Part shown: positions 61,946 through 64,000 of the stretch, piece by piece
Layout of the letters: the number at the start of each line of letters is the position of its first letter
Position numbering within the stretch: the first letter of the stretch is position 1
DNA from: Brevundimonas sp. LM2
GTDB lineage: Bacteria; Pseudomonadota; Alphaproteobacteria; Caulobacterales; Caulobacteraceae
DNA length: 64,000 nt
Reading direction: 5' to 3'
Assembly (NCBI RefSeq): GCF_002002865.1
Contig: NZ_CP019508.1
Span: forward strand, 1-64,000
Made by a program: the position numbers and the translations under genes
The notes under the pieces: generated by a model
The model's input: only the letters and a program-made list of their open reading frames with translations
Database searches by the model: none
What the model was told of the DNA's origin: nothing

Positions 61946-64000
61946 CTAGTGCGCCTCATCCCAGTTCCCCGCCGCCCGCGCATCCACCACCAGCGGCACA
62001 CTCAGCGCCACGGCCGGCTCCGCCGCCCCCTCCATGATCCGCTTGATCAGGGGGATGGCCACCTCGACCTCCGCCTCCGGGGCCTCGAACACCAGTTCGT
62101 CGTGCACCTGCAGCAGCATCCGCGTCTCCAGCCCCGCGGCCTCAAGCGCGCCCGGCATGCGGATCATGGCGCGGCGGATGATGTCGGCGGCGGCGCCCTG
62201 GATCGGGGCGTTGATGGCGGCGCGTTCGCCGAACTGGCGCTCGGCCCCCGATTTGGAGTGGATGGCCGGGATGTGGATCTTGCGGCCGAAGACGGTCGAG
62301 ACGAAGCCCGCGGCGCGGACCTCGGCGCGGGTGGCGTCCATATAGGTGCGGATGCCGGGGAAGCGTTCGAAATAGGTCTTGATATAGGCCCCGGCCTCGC
62401 CCTGATCGATGCCCAGCTGGTTGGCCAGGCCGAAGGCCGAGATGCCGTAGACGATGCCGAAATTGATGGCCTTGGCGCGGCGGCGCGTCTCGGGGTCCAT
62501 GTCGGCGACGGGGACGCCGAACATCTCGGACGCCGTGGCCGTGTGGATGTCGATCCCGGCCTTGAAGGCGCGCTTCAGCTCGGGGATGTCGCCGATATGG
62601 GCCAGCAGGCGCAGCTCGATCTGGGAATAGTCGGCGCTGATCAGGACGTGGCCGGGGGCGGCGATGAAGGCCTGGCGGATCTGGCGGCCTGTTTCCGTGC
62701 GGATCGGGATGTTCTGCAGGTTGGGGTCGCTGGAGGCCAGGCGGCCGGTGGTGGCGGCGGCCAGTTGATAGCTGGTGTGGATGCGGTCGGTCTCGGGGTC
62801 CATGGCGGCGACCAGGGCATCGGTATAGGTGCCCTTCAGCTTGGCCAGCTGGCGCCATTCCAGGATCGCGCGCGGCAGGTCGTGGGTCAGGGCCAGGGTC
62901 TCCAGCGTGGCGGCGCCGGTCTCCCACTGGCCGCTGGCGGTCTTCTTGCCGCCCGACAGGTTCAGCTCGCCGAACAGCAGCTCGCCGATCTGTTTGGGGC
63001 TGCTGATCGTGAAGGGGCGGCCGGCCAGGGCGTGGGCCTGGGCCTCCAGCTCGGCCATCTTCAGCCCGAACTCGGACGACAGGCGGCGCAGGCGGGCGGG
63101 GTCGACGCGGATGCCGGCCCGCTCCATGTCGGCCAGGACCGCGGGCATGCCGCGCTCCAGCGTCTCATAGACGGCGACCAGCTGCTGCTCGGCCAGACGG
63201 GGCTTGAGGATGGACCACAGCCGCAGGGTGACGTCGGCGTCCTCGGCGGCATAGGCGGTGGCCGGTTTCAGCTCGACGTGTTTGAAGGATTTCTGCGCCT
63301 TGCCGGTGCCGGCGACCTTCTTGAACGGGATCGGCTCGTGGCCCAGGTGCAGGCGGCTCAGCTCGTCCATGCCGTGGCCGTGCAGGCCCCCTTCGAGCAC
63401 GTAGGAGATCAGCATGGTGTCGTCGATCGGGGCGACGCGGATGCCCCGACGCGCCATGACGGCCATGTCGTATTTGCCGTTCTGCATGACCTTGAGGACG
63501 CCGGGGTCCTCCAGCAGGGTCTTCAGCCGGAGGAGCACCGTGGGCTTGTCCAGCTGGTCCAGCGGGGTGCGGGTCTCGCCGCCCTCGCCGCCGAAATCCA
63601 GCCCGCCCGATCCCTCGACCGGCGGATGCTCATGCGTCAGCGGCACATAGCAGGCGTCGTTGGGGCCGATGGCCAGGGAGACGCCGCACAGCCCGGCATG
63701 GGTCGCCGACAGGGCGTCGGTCTCGGTGTCGAACCCGACCACCCCCGCCTTCCGGGCCCTTTCGATAAAGGCGTCCAGCTGTTCCAGGGTCTGGATACAG
63801 GCATAGGCGTCGTGGTCGACGGCCTGTTTTTCGACGTCGGCCGGGACCGCCTGGGGGGCGTAGCGGGGGGAGATGACGGGGGCGCTGAGGGGGGCGGGGC
63901 GGACGGGGGCGAAGGCGGAGCCGTCGTGGCCCTCCAGCCTGCCGTCGCCGACGCGGCGCAGCAGGGAGCGGAACTCCATCGCCTCCAGGAAGTCGGCCAG
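61946..64000 (-). CDS. polA: DNA polymerase I, partial at window end
   Basis: The 3' three quarters or so of the gene: 3'-5' exonuclease domain with GFDTETDALSATHAGLCG, the polymerase palm and fingers with ADYSQIELRLLAHIG, RRRAKAINFGIVYG and MLLQVHDELVFEAP. The 5' exonuclease part is outside the window (the frame continues to the edge without a start). The exonuclease acidic residues are present, so it should be an active proofreading Pol I. It lies right after the AT-rich island. Confidence 0.96.
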   Translation of the reverse strand: MADFLEAMEFRSLLRRVGDGRLEGHDGSAFAPVRPAPLSAPVISPRYAPQAVPADVEKQAVDHDAYACIQTLEQLDAFIERARKAGVVGFDTETDALSATHAGLCGVSLAIGPNDACYVPLTHEHPPVEGSGGLDFGGEGGETRTPLDQLDKPTVLLRLKTLLEDPGVLKVMQNGKYDMAVMARRGIRVAPIDDTMLISYVLEGGLHGHGMDELSRLHLGHEPIPFKKVAGTGKAQKSFKHVELKPATAYAAEDADVTLRLWSILKPRLAEQQLVAVYETLERGMPAVLADMERAGIRVDPARLRRLSSEFGLKMAELEAQAHALAGRPFTISSPKQIGELLFGELNLSGGKKTASGQWETGAATLETLALTHDLPRAILEWRQLAKLKGTYTDALVAAMDPETDRIHTSYQLAAATTGRLASSDPNLQNIPIRTETGRQIRQAFIAAPGHVLISADYSQIELRLLAHIGDIPELKRAFKAGIDIHTATASEMFGVPVADMDPETRRRAKAINFGIVYGISAFGLANQLGIDQGEAGAYIKTYFERFPGIRTYMDATRAEVRAAGFVSTVFGRKIHIPAIHSKSGAERQFGERAAINAPIQGAAADIIRRAMIRMPGALEAAGLETRMLLQVHDELVFEAPEAEVEVAIPLIKRIMEGAAEPAVALSVPLVVDARAAGNWDEAH

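Noticed and set aside
61946..64000. polA as an N-terminally truncated gene
   Set aside because: The frame continues to the window edge, so the missing 5' exonuclease domain is most simply outside the window.

Overview
The window is a high-GC (roughly two thirds G+C by eye) alphaproteobacterial chromosome segment. The run dnaA, dnaN, recF, gyrB, the CcrM-type GANTC sites before dnaA, and the protein sequences (split-free HslUV, globin-coupled chemotaxis receptor, HWE-kinase bacteriophytochrome, FAD-dependent HI0933-like oxidoreductase) fit Caulobacteraceae, most likely Brevundimonas. The window opens close to the replication-origin side of dnaA and ends inside polA.

Layout. 0.4-10 kb: replication genes dnaA, dnaN, recF, gyrB, with a lipoprotein gene and a KefB-type antiporter between them. 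10-17 kb: aldo/keto reductase, two alpha/beta hydrolases, pirin, DUF1697 protein, mutM, PAP2 phosphatase. 17-33 kb: OPT transporter, typA, moeB-like E1 enzyme, a BLUF photoreceptor divergent from hslV-hslU, rlmN, argJ with a parvulin lipoprotein, secA, and a parDE pair overlapping a kynureninase-like gene. 34-47 kb: a three-gene overlapping micro-operon, a soluble globin-coupled chemoreceptor, mmsA, a cobalamin adenosyltransferase, ahcY, bioB, an ABC ATPase, an NDUFS6-like zinc protein and an FMN reductase. 47-55 kb: an overlapping heme oxygenase-bacteriophytochrome operon, a secreted family 9 glycoside hydrolase and a frameshifted LysR gene divergent from it. 55-62 kb is the accessory part: an isolated phage/GTA-type large terminase with a fused helix-turn-helix N-terminus, then a visibly AT-richer island with a MazG-like pyrophosphatase, a HigB-like/XRE-ImmA pair, and a two-gene unit of a thymidylate-synthase-like enzyme plus an alpha-glutamyl/putrescinyl thymine pyrophosphorylase-like protein. 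polA follows.

The intergenic spaces are unusually full of hairpin-forming repeats. Several families share one design: short 6-9 base words in tandem on one arm and their reverse complement on the other (GTGGCTG, TTAGGGC/CTAGGGA, GCACGAAGG words), plus a separate CTCCCTCCCC...GGGGAGGG family and a GTCATCCTCGGG family. One GTGGCTG element encloses a broken gene for an S23-type four-helix-bundle protein and supplies the N-terminus of bioB. Two other families lie in frame inside the terminase gene at domain boundaries.

The two most promising items for follow-up are (1) the thymidylate-synthase-like enzyme, which has Asp where ThyA has the dUMP-selecting Asn, paired with the base-modification-type protein in the AT-rich island (a possible nucleotide or DNA-base modification system), and (2) the S23 gene bracketed by inverted tandem-repeat arms together with ORF-less hairpins of the same words (a possible mobile element family). 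Both are inferences from sequence reading only; no database search was run.
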